This document shows positions 49,820 through 57,347 of a stretch of 64,000 bases of DNA, piece after piece; the stretch's first letter is position 1, and every line of letters begins with the position of its first letter. The notes below the pieces were generated by a model. It had not been told where the DNA came from, did no database searches, and saw only the letters and a list, made by a program, of their open reading frames with translations. Source of the DNA: an uncultured Christensenellaceae bacterium (GTDB lineage: Bacteria > Bacillota > Clostridia > Christensenellales > CAG-314); NCBI GenBank assembly GCA_910587795.1, contig CAJUNH010000001.1, forward strand, positions 255,735 to 319,734, written 5' to 3'. The translations under genes were made by a program, and so were the position numbers.

Positions 49820-50088
49820 CGCGCAACCACCTCCACTAAACCTATACTGCCGTTTACCACCGCAAAATTTTTGCTTAAACACCTAATGTGCAATTTTGAA
49901 CCGCGCACTTTTAATAGTGCGTTAGTTACAAAAAAAGCCACCTCGTCGTCTTGATACCCCGCAATACCCTTGTGTCCCTCAATTACGGCGGTTGTTCCGC
50001 CGAAAACAGAGTATTTGTAGCCTCCCGCAAGAGTTGCCAGTTCCAAACCGCAAATCGAAGCTATACTGTCGTTAAAAGAATTGTTCAT
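49816..50088 (-). CDS. yqfC: Sporulation protein YqfC
   Basis: About 90 residues, the usual length for YqfC. Visible family features are the GTTAVIEGHKGIAGYQDDEVAFF region and the following LLKVRGSKLHIRCLS strand pattern. It lies upstream of yqfD, as in Bacillus and Clostridia. I see no strong ribosome binding site; a longer frame up to 50157 begins with a hydrophobic stretch but also lacks one. The start is therefore uncertain. Confidence 0.75.
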   Translation of the reverse strand: MNNSFNDSIASICGLELATLAGGYKYSVFGGTTAVIEGHKGIAGYQDDEVAFFVTNALLKVRGSKLHIRCLSKNFAVVNGSIGLVEVVAR

Positions 50089-50168
50089 ACCGATAGTATA
50101 TGACAGACTTTTACCAAACAACACAAACGGCAACAAAATGATTGTTACCGTCCGCATTTGTATTTTTA

Positions 50169-50426
50169 TTAAAGCAATTTCTCCAGCACTTGCGCTATTT
50201 CGTTGATTTTTTCCTTACCCTGTTCGCCGCAAGCGTCTATAACGCAATTTTCGAGATGCGCGCGCAATACCTCTCTGTTTACTTTTGTCAGTATAGCTTG
50301 GCAAGCCATTATTTGATTAGAAATATCTATACAGTAACGGTTTTCCTCTACCATTTTAATTATGCCTTCTATTTGACCGCGCGCTGTATTTAACAGTCTT
50401 TTGGTTGTAATCCTATCTCCTTTCAT
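50169..50426 (-). CDS. csoR: CsoR-family copper-sensing repressor
   Basis: 85 residues, all-helical DUF156 fold. The Cu(I) ligands are recognisable: Cys in NRYCIDIS, then His and Cys in AHLENCVI. RLLNTARGQIEGIIKMVEE is the characteristic N-terminal helix. It would release DNA when Cu(I) binds. It starts inside the end of copA (4-base overlap), so it is made with the pump. An operator-like dyad lies upstream of copA. Confidence 0.93.
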   Translation of the reverse strand: MKGDRITTKRLLNTARGQIEGIIKMVEENRYCIDISNQIMACQAILTKVNREVLRAHLENCVIDACGEQGKEKINEIAQVLEKLL

Positions 50427-50638
50427 ATTGCTTTGACCTCCGTAACGGTATAATCCTGAGCTTCTACGGCGTTTTTAAGACTTTCTGCCGTAACGTCGGC
50501 GTTTGCGCTTACGTCCGCAGTACCGTTTTGTAAGTCCGCTGAGGCATGGTCTACGCCGTCGACAGAAAGTAATGCGTTAGTAACGTGCGATACGCAGCGC
50601 ATACACATCATACCCTCGATTTTAAGTTGATATTTCAT
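50423..50638 (-). CDS. Internal, in-frame copper chaperone start within copA (CopZ-like)
   Basis: An in-frame ATG (Met in KMKYQLKIEG) at 50638 has AAGGAGG 8 bases upstream. Translation from here would make a 71-residue HMA protein identical to the C-terminal domain of CopA, like free CopZ. The ribosome binding site may be a relic of an originally separate copZ gene that became fused to copA by loss of a stop codon, or it may be used so that both forms are made. Only the sequence layout is seen; use of this start is inference. Confidence 0.55.
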   Translation of the reverse strand: MKYQLKIEGMMCMRCVSHVTNALLSVDGVDHASADLQNGTADVSANADVTAESLKNAVEAQDYTVTEVKAI

Positions 50639-53026
50639 TTTGCTTTCCTCCTTGCATTTTTTGCAATTATTATGTTGTAGTATAGGTTCCGTACGGCACT
50701 TTGAGCTGCCGCACGCTTTATCGCTGCAGATTGGTTTTGCTGCTATTTCAGCCGCATTTGTATGTGAATATTTTAAATGCTTAGACGGTTTAAATATCCT
50801 GAGCCTTAACGCATTAAGCACCACAAACAAACTCGATACGCTCATTGCCGCCGCGCCTATCATGGGATTTAGACTTAATGCAAGCGGAGTGATAAAAAGC
50901 ACTCCCGCGGCAATCGGTATACCCAAAGTATTGTAGAAAAACGCCCAAAACAAGTTTTGCTTGATATTTCGGCGGGTAGCGCGGCTTAACTCTATTGCAT
51001 ACGGTACGTCGCGGATATCGTTTTTCATCAATAATGCGTCCGCGCTGTCCATAGCAATATCCGCACCGCTGGATACGGCAAAACCAACGTCTGCACGGGT
51101 AAGCGCGGGAGCGTCGTTGATTCCGTCTCCCACCATTGCCGTCACGCCGTCTTTCATAAGCTCTGCAACGACTTTTTCCTTATCGGCAGGCATAACGTCC
51201 GCGCGATAGTCGTCTATGCCGACCTGAGACGCAACGGCCTTTGCGGCAAGTTCGTTATCGCCGGTAAGCAATACGGGCTTAACCCCCAACGCTTTTAGTC
51301 GGGTTACAGCCTCGAAGCTAGTAGGTTTAATTTCGTCGCCGACGCCTATAACGCCTATATATTTGCCGTCGCACGATACGTGTAAGCAAGTAAGCCCTTT
51401 ATCGTAAAATCCGCCGTATACGTCTTTAAATTCCGTACAATCAACATTGTACTCCTCCAAAAGACGGAGATTACCTATACAGTAAAAATGCCCCTCGACA
51501 GTTGCCGTAACTCCGCGTCCCGCAAGAGTCTCGTACGACGACGGAACGCAAAGCTCAATACCTAACATTACCGCTTTGTCCACCACCGCGCGTCCCAAAG
51601 GGTGTTCGCTCAGTTTTTCTATTCCCCCGACAATCGAATAAAATTTACTTTCGTCCATCGAAGAAAAGCTATCGACCACATTCGGCTTGCCCAAAGTCAG
51701 CGTTCCCGTTTTATCCAACACAACCTGCTTGATTGCCGCAAGACGTTCCAGCGTTTCGCCGTCTTTTATTAAAATGCCGTGTTCTGCCGATTTGCCCGCA
51801 GATACCATTATTGCAACCGGTGTTGCCAACCCCAGCGCACAGGGACACGATATTACCAACACGGAAACAGCAAAGTCCAACGCCATAGAAAAAGGCTTAC
51901 CCACGCACAGCCACACTATAAAAGTAACGAGAGATATACTCATTACTATCGGCACGAATACCGACGAAATTTTATCCGCGAGACGTTGGCTGGGCGCCTT
52001 AGACGAACCCGCGTCTTCCACAAGTTGGATTATCTTACTGAGTATACTGTCTTGTCCTACGCTTGTAACTTCCACCTGTACGTAACCGCTGACGCTTACC
52101 GTACCGCCTATTACAAAATCGCCCTGCTGTTTTTCGCGGGGGAGACTTTCGCCGTTTACGCTGCTTTCGTCGGCAAAACAACTGCCCGAGATTATATTTC
52201 CGTCGGCGGGAAACGCCATGCCCGCTTTAACTATTACGACATCCCCGACTTTAACAGTTTTACCGTCTATTTCCCGCTCCTCCCCGTCGATAAGCACTAT
52301 CGCAGTTTGCGGAGCCAATTTTTTAAGTTTATTAATAGCATCGCCCGTTTTTATTTTGGAGCGGCCTTCAAAATATTTACCCAAATCTACAAGCGCAAGA
52401 ATCATAGCGGACGATTCAAAATAAAGCAAATGGCGGTAATATTCTACCGTTTCGATATCTCCTCTGCCGAGAGCGCTGCTTGTAATAAACATAACTATCA
52501 CTCCGTATAACGCGCCCGCAAAAGATCCCACGGCAATTAAGCTGTCCATATTTGGAGAAAGCCGAAAAAGCCTTTTAAAACCTACGATAAAATAACTGCG
52601 GTTGATATACCATACGGGCAGACACAGCAGAAATTGCGCCAGCGCAAACGATACGGCATTTTGCGCGCCCTCCAAAAAGGACGGCAAAGGCAGCCCTATC
52701 ATATGCCCCATAGATACATACATCAGTACAATACAAAACCCTATTGATACAAGCACCCTTGCAAGTGTGACTGCGGGTTTTTGCTTAACGGGCTTTGCTT
52801 CTTTATCAGTTTGGTTTCCCTTGACGCTTGCTCCGTAACCGGACTTTTCCACCGCGGCAATTATTGCCTGCACAGAAGTTGTTTTTCCGTCAAAATCCAC
52901 CGTCATACTGTTTGTAAGCAGACTTACGGAAACCTTATTTACCCCGTCCAGTTTGTTTACCGCTTTTTCCACGTGCGCCGAGCAGGCAGAGCAGGTCATA
53001 CCCAGTACGTCAAAACGTTGTTTCAA
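50423..53026 (-). CDS. copA: Cu+-exporting P1B ATPase with a C-terminal CopZ-like domain
   Basis: 867 residues. N-terminal HMA domain (GMTCSACSAH), membrane helices, the ion-site SCPCALGLA, DKTGTLTLGK, the HP motif LSEHPLGRA and GDGINDAPALTRADVG. After the pump comes a Cys-rich linker (CSDKACGSSKC ... NNCKKCKEE) and a second HMA domain (GMMCMRCVSH). It exports Cu(I). The start is TTG at 53026, the codon that gives the normal N-terminus; GGGGGT is nearby. The C-terminal domain has its own internal start (see 50423-50638). Confidence 0.93.
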   Translation of the reverse strand: MKQRFDVLGMTCSACSAHVEKAVNKLDGVNKVSVSLLTNSMTVDFDGKTTSVQAIIAAVEKSGYGASVKGNQTDKEAKPVKQKPAVTLARVLVSIGFCIVLMYVSMGHMIGLPLPSFLEGAQNAVSFALAQFLLCLPVWYINRSYFIVGFKRLFRLSPNMDSLIAVGSFAGALYGVIVMFITSSALGRGDIETVEYYRHLLYFESSAMILALVDLGKYFEGRSKIKTGDAINKLKKLAPQTAIVLIDGEEREIDGKTVKVGDVVIVKAGMAFPADGNIISGSCFADESSVNGESLPREKQQGDFVIGGTVSVSGYVQVEVTSVGQDSILSKIIQLVEDAGSSKAPSQRLADKISSVFVPIVMSISLVTFIVWLCVGKPFSMALDFAVSVLVISCPCALGLATPVAIMVSAGKSAEHGILIKDGETLERLAAIKQVVLDKTGTLTLGKPNVVDSFSSMDESKFYSIVGGIEKLSEHPLGRAVVDKAVMLGIELCVPSSYETLAGRGVTATVEGHFYCIGNLRLLEEYNVDCTEFKDVYGGFYDKGLTCLHVSCDGKYIGVIGVGDEIKPTSFEAVTRLKALGVKPVLLTGDNELAAKAVASQVGIDDYRADVMPADKEKVVAELMKDGVTAMVGDGINDAPALTRADVGFAVSSGADIAMDSADALLMKNDIRDVPYAIELSRATRRNIKQNLFWAFFYNTLGIPIAAGVLFITPLALSLNPMIGAAAMSVSSLFVVLNALRLRIFKPSKHLKYSHTNAAEIAAKPICSDKACGSSKCRTEPILQHNNCKKCKEESKMKYQLKIEGMMCMRCVSHVTNALLSVDGVDHASADLQNGTADVSANADVTAESLKNAVEAQDYTVTEVKAI

Positions 53027-53032
53027 TTAAAG

Positions 53033-53085
53033 ATACCCCCACGTAGTATATGTGTTATTATACGGCAAATTTGAGACATTTGCAA
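53033..53085 (-). promoter_or_regulatory. copA promoter and CsoR-type operator
   Basis: Minus strand -35 TTGCAA (53080-53085), 17-base spacer, -10 TATAAT (53057-53062). Just downstream, ATACTACGTGGGGGTAT (53033-53049) has the shape of CsoR operators (G-rich tract with ATAC/GTAT ends). Confidence 0.75.
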
Positions 53086-53205
53086 CAGAATTTATACGAT
53101 TGACGAAAACTTTTTTTGACTTATACGCAACGTAAAGCATTTACAGCACAGATGTTCAGTCAATAATATCGTAACGCAATATATTTTAAATAAATTAACG
53201 CTAAA

Positions 53206-53570
53206 ATTTTACGATGTAATAAAACTATGAAAGTTCAGTTAACCAAATTATTTGCTTAATTATATCGTAAAACAGCTAATGTAACTCGCAACTAAACGCA
53301 GTTAGTCGTTTTAGAACCTAATTAAGAGCTGTTAGGTTCCTTTAAATATTATTAATAACTTAATTATATCCTACGCGAATAACGCTAGCTCAAAACAATA
53401 ACCTATAAGCGTGATACGATGTAATTAAATTCGAAAAATTTTATTTGATCCGATTAATTGCTTAATTATATCGTAAAACAGTTAATGTTAAATCAAATAA
53501 ATTATTGTTAGACCTTTTACAATGTGATTAAGACCGTTGCGTTCCGTTAAACCCGATTAATTATAAAATA
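53206..53570. repeat. Palindromic intergenic repeat, locus C (about four units)
   Basis: Units near 53208-53273, 53310-53376, 53409-53480 and 53513-53570. The best copy (53409-53480) runs from GATACGATGTAATTAA to GCTTAATTATATCGTAAAAC. Two linkers alternate between units and are shared with loci A and B. The gap 53086-53726 has no gene; besides the repeats it holds the copA promoter at one end and the promoter of the next gene at the other. Confidence 0.8.
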
Positions 53571-53574
53571 GATG

Positions 53575-53603
53575 TTGCTTGAAAAATACGTTTATGTTAC
53601 AAT
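53575..53603 (+). promoter_or_regulatory. Promoter of the GDPD/HAD operon
   Basis: TTGCTT (53575-53580), 17-base spacer, TACAAT (53598-53603) with a TGT extension. About 120 bases before the start codon. Confidence 0.65.
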
Positions 53604-53726
53604 ATAATATAAATTTGTCTATCAACTTTTTTTGTAAAAATTTACTGAAAACGGCCGTAATAAAATTCATTTGCGTTTTACTTATAACTTTTTTACATAA
53701 AACGGCAATATAAGGAGAACAACACT

Positions 53727-54761
53727 ATGACTAAAATCCGCCGCAAGTTTAATTGGAAGATTTTTTGCGTTGTAATTGCCTGCATATTTGCGGTATATTT
53801 AACGATAGCGATGCTTCCGCGTACAAAGTGCTACGAGGGAGAAAATCCGTTTGTAATAAAAGAAAACGAAAAACCGCTGCTTATTGCGCACGGAGGCGGA
53901 AACAGAGAATTTCCCGACAACACTTTGGAAGCGTGCTACAACGCTTACAGCGCAGACCCTGACGTAATGTTGGAAATGGACGTATCCGTTACAAAAGACG
54001 GAAAAATCATTATGTCCCACGACACCACTTTGGACAAACGCACAAACGTAAGCGGAGCGATTGCCGACTGGACGTACGACGACCTTTTAAACCAAAAGGT
54101 TGATTTCGGTTATCTTAACAAAAAAGACGAAAACGGCAAAGTTACCGAAATGATTAAATTTACAAACGACGACAAAGTTGAGGTTACGCCGCTGGACGTA
54201 GTTTATCCCGAAGGGGTGACGGCGCGCGACGATAAAATTTTTAAAGTAACGCTGCTTACCGAAGTTTTGGAATCCTTTCCGCACAATACCGTAAACGTAG
54301 AAATAAAGCAAGACGGCGACACCGGACTTAAAGCGTTAAACGCCGTAATAAAGATACTGGAAGAACATAACGCTTTCGACCGCGTCGTGCTGGCGTCCTT
54401 CCACAGTGAAATATACAAAGAACTTAAACATATTAAAAAGACGGCGCACCCCGATTTGATGTGTTCGCCCGAATACGTAGGCGTGGGAACGCTGCTAATT
54501 TCCGGCGCACTGGCTTTGGACGCGTTTTACGCCGAGCCTGTTGCCGTATTGCAAATACCGATGAGTATGTCCGTAATCCGCTTGGATAAGAAATGGTTTG
54601 TAAACGCTGCGCATAAGCATAATATCGCCGTACACTACTGGACTATCGACAACGAAGAAGATATGAAATATTTAATAGAGATAGGAGCGGACGGCATAAT
54701 GACAAACTATCCGCACCGATTGCAAAAAGTCTACAAAGAAGTATTTGGAGAAAGCAAATGA
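53727..54761 (+). CDS. Membrane-anchored glycerophosphodiester phosphodiesterase
   Basis: 344 residues. One N-terminal helix (residues 11-29) puts the enzyme domain outside the cell. The GDPD motifs are present: AHGGGNREFPDNTLEAC (catalytic His), EMDVSVTKDGKIIMSHD (metal-binding Glu and Asp), VNVEIKQDG and HYWTIDNEEDM near the end. It hydrolyses glycerophosphodiesters from lipid or teichoic-acid turnover. AAGGAG precedes the ATG. It overlaps the next gene by 4 bases. Confidence 0.92.
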   Translation: MTKIRRKFNWKIFCVVIACIFAVYLTIAMLPRTKCYEGENPFVIKENEKPLLIAHGGGNREFPDNTLEACYNAYSADPDVMLEMDVSVTKDGKIIMSHDTTLDKRTNVSGAIADWTYDDLLNQKVDFGYLNKKDENGKVTEMIKFTNDDKVEVTPLDVVYPEGVTARDDKIFKVTLLTEVLESFPHNTVNVEIKQDGDTGLKALNAVIKILEEHNAFDRVVLASFHSEIYKELKHIKKTAHPDLMCSPEYVGVGTLLISGALALDAFYAEPVAVLQIPMSMSVIRLDKKWFVNAAHKHNIAVHYWTIDNEEDMKYLIEIGADGIMTNYPHRLQKVYKEVFGESK

Positions 54762-55396
54762 AAAAAGCCTGCATTTTTGACTTTGACGGAGTAATAGTAG
54801 ACAGCGAATATTATCATTACTTAGGTTGGCAAGGCGTTGCCGCGGAAATAGGTACAGATATTACATACGAAGAATACGGACCGTTTAAAAGCGCCGGCAG
54901 AACAAAGATGATACCATATCTTTTTGAAAAAGCCGGCAAAGCAATGACGGCTGACGATATGGCAAAATTTTCGAAAATACGCGAAGAAAAAATTGCCGTA
55001 GAGATTGCTAAACTTAACAAAGAGGACATAATGCCCGGCGTTGTGGATTTTTTAAAACTGCTTAGGGCAAACGGAATACGCACCGCGGTGGCCTCCGCAA
55101 GCGCAAGCAGTACTAACGTGGCAAAACGGTTCGGCTTATACGGTTTGTTTGACGCGTTTGTAGACGGCAACGACAAACTGCCTCGTAAACCCAACCCCGA
55201 CATATATTTGGAAGCTGCAAGACGGCTTGGAGTAGACGCGGAGGACTGCATTGTTTTTGAAGATTCCATAACGGGAGTTACGGGGGCAAAAAACGCAAAA
55301 ATGTACTGCGTCGGCGTACAAACGCATTTTACCGATATTGCCGATACCGTAATAGACAGCTTTACGCAAGCCGATATGTCGTTGCTTGACGTTTGA
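54758..55396 (+). CDS. HAD-superfamily hydrolase (beta-phosphoglucomutase-like)
   Basis: 212 residues. Motif I is FDFDGVIVDSE (nucleophile and acid Asp), motif II includes VASASASS, motif III is KPNPDIYLEAA and motif IV is FEDSITGV. The four-helix cap lies between residues 15 and 80. Such enzymes act on sugar phosphates. Coupling to the GDPD gene (ATGA overlap) suggests use of a product of that enzyme, such as glycerol phosphate, but the substrate is not determined. Confidence 0.92.
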   Translation: MKKACIFDFDGVIVDSEYYHYLGWQGVAAEIGTDITYEEYGPFKSAGRTKMIPYLFEKAGKAMTADDMAKFSKIREEKIAVEIAKLNKEDIMPGVVDFLKLLRANGIRTAVASASASSTNVAKRFGLYGLFDAFVDGNDKLPRKPNPDIYLEAARRLGVDAEDCIVFEDSITGVTGAKNAKMYCVGVQTHFTDIADTVIDSFTQADMSLLDV

Positions 55397-55584
55397 AACC
55401 GACGCGCAAATTTTATTACACCGCTTACATATGCGCTTGTCGGTTTTAAAAATTTTAATTTTACAATGCAATTAAACACTACTGCGTTATATATCTTAAA
55501 CACTTTAACCGCGCCGTTTCTATTTGAAAGCGCGTCAAAACCGACAAAAAATAAATTTAAGAAATATATAAACTGAGGAGAAAT

Positions 55585-56949
55585 ATGAACAATACAGTAA
55601 TGGTCGAAAACAAAATTCGGCAGAAACTTAAACTTGTCTGCACGCTGCTGTGCGTGTTTAGCTTATGCTTTATTGCCGTTACGGTTTGTATGTCGCTTAT
55701 ATATAAACAAAACCTTAACGGACAAGTACAAGAGCATAACGTTGTATTAAAAGAAGTTTATAAAGCAAGCTCCAACACACTTACCTGCGACGAAAATAAA
55801 TATTTTAACGTTGTTTGGGACGACGAAACAGTAAACGTAAACTGGAATGATTATATCGGTAAAAACATCACAATCGTAACGCCGCAACAGACGTTCGGAG
55901 GAAGCAATCCTTGGGTACTCGGGCTTATCGCAGACGGAAAAACCGTTGTAGACTACCGCGATACGCTAAACGAACAACGCGCGTTAAACGACGAATACAA
56001 ATTGATTTTCGGTATTGTGTGCGGCGTTGTATGTGCCGCTACTTGCGGAGCGTTTATTTGGAGATTTAATATAAAGCCGTTGGCAGAAAAAACTCTGTAC
56101 CGCGAATTTGCGGAATTTTTATCGACTAGGCAGCCCGTATGTCCCGAACGGAAACGTATGAATATTGCAATAGGAGTTTACGCCGGAGTAATACTTATAA
56201 TCGCCGTTATTGCCGCCGTTTTAACAGACGGCGAAAGCGATACAATGACTTTTACCGATATAATTTCGGCGTCCGTAATCGGCGGCGTAACGTTGCTTGG
56301 AGGAGCCGCTATTATTGCATTTTCCCAATGGGTCCGTCGGCGTGAAATAAAATTTTATGCGGAAAAACTGCCGTTCGATTTCAGCGATATATCACATATG
56401 ATAATGAACAAAAAAGTTAAGAAGGAATTGCAGGCGGAAATATTAAAAGAGCGCGAACTGCACCCCGACTCTTTTGCCGACGGCGGTAACGGCTACGACG
56501 TAGAATTTACGCAAGACGGAGTAATCCTTAAAGAGCCCGCCGCAGACGAAGATATGCCGACGCCGAACGTACCCGACGCAAACGACGTGTTCGATTACGA
56601 AAAAAGCGCAAGTGCCGCAGAGCCAAATACAATTATAAACGCACCCGATACCTACAAAAAAGTTATGACGCTAACCTATGAGCAGCTGCGTTTTGAAGCG
56701 GTTGCACACTACCGTAAACACGTCCGCCCTATGATGATAATTATTAAAAGCCGTTTGGAGCGGACAAGCGATTTTCCCGAAGAATTTATAAACGATATAC
56801 ACATAGCGTTTGACATAAACCTGTATAACACGATTAAAAAGTACAACGTCCCCGTGGAGAACCTTGAATATCTGTTGGAAAACAAGGAGAGATTAATGAT
56901 GGAAAATTGTTTTAAAAACAACAAAAAAAAGGCGAAAACAGCGAAATAG
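55585..56949 (+). CDS. Multi-pass membrane protein of unknown function
   Basis: 454 residues. One helix near 19-38 and an extracellular segment of about 110 residues (LNGQVQEHNV to YRDTLNEQ). Then about three helices: 138-160 with GIVCGVVCAATCGAF, 193-213, and 230-250. A cytoplasmic C-terminal region of about 190 residues rich in charged residues closes it, with a repeated AD/PDAND pattern near residue 320 and a helical end. GAGGAG precedes the ATG. It follows the HAD gene by about 190 bases. I do not recognise the family. Confidence 0.8.
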   Translation: MNNTVMVENKIRQKLKLVCTLLCVFSLCFIAVTVCMSLIYKQNLNGQVQEHNVVLKEVYKASSNTLTCDENKYFNVVWDDETVNVNWNDYIGKNITIVTPQQTFGGSNPWVLGLIADGKTVVDYRDTLNEQRALNDEYKLIFGIVCGVVCAATCGAFIWRFNIKPLAEKTLYREFAEFLSTRQPVCPERKRMNIAIGVYAGVILIIAVIAAVLTDGESDTMTFTDIISASVIGGVTLLGGAAIIAFSQWVRRREIKFYAEKLPFDFSDISHMIMNKKVKKELQAEILKERELHPDSFADGGNGYDVEFTQDGVILKEPAADEDMPTPNVPDANDVFDYEKSASAAEPNTIINAPDTYKKVMTLTYEQLRFEAVAHYRKHVRPMMIIIKSRLERTSDFPEEFINDIHIAFDINLYNTIKKYNVPVENLEYLLENKERLMMENCFKNNKKKAKTAK

Positions 56950-57010
56950 TCGGTTTTTCGGTATACTATGTCAGCAATAATATATGTATTTATGTAAAAA
57001 ATGAATAACA

Positions 57011-57053
57011 GCAAAAAAGCTTTGCCGAAATTTTATGGCGGTAAAGCTTTTTT
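57011..57053 (+). terminator. Terminator after the 55585 gene
   Basis: AAAAAAGCTTTGCCG and CGGTAAAGCTTTTTT form a long stem with an 11-base loop. The remaining spacer up to 57347 is AT-rich and holds an inverted repeat (AATTAGT ... ACTAATT, about 57087-57151) but no gene. Confidence 0.85.
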
Positions 57054-57347
57054 GTTTACACTGCCGTACAATTATTTATTATATTAATTAGTCGCTTGCA
57101 GACGGCAGAATTTTATTTTACGGTCTGTTTGCAAACTTTGCCGCACTAATTATGTATAGTAAATTAAAAGTCACGCCGTCGTCACTTAACACAGACTTAT
57201 AAACAGACGGTATTTTAAATAATTGCACGGACGGGTTACGAAAAAAAAACCTAATGTTTTACGCAAATATTTATAACCTTTTTAGGGAATAAAACAGGCA
57301 ATTCGTGTCAACAATTTTTGTAATCCCAAAAAGCGAGGAATTACGCT

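Noticed and set aside
14390..53570. CRISPR array as the explanation for the AT-rich repeats
   Set aside because: Units are imperfect, of unequal spacing, palindromic and without constant-length unique spacers; no cas gene is present.
54817..55503. Long minus-strand open frame opposite the HAD gene
   Set aside because: Antisense shadow of a gene with all catalytic motifs; no start context.
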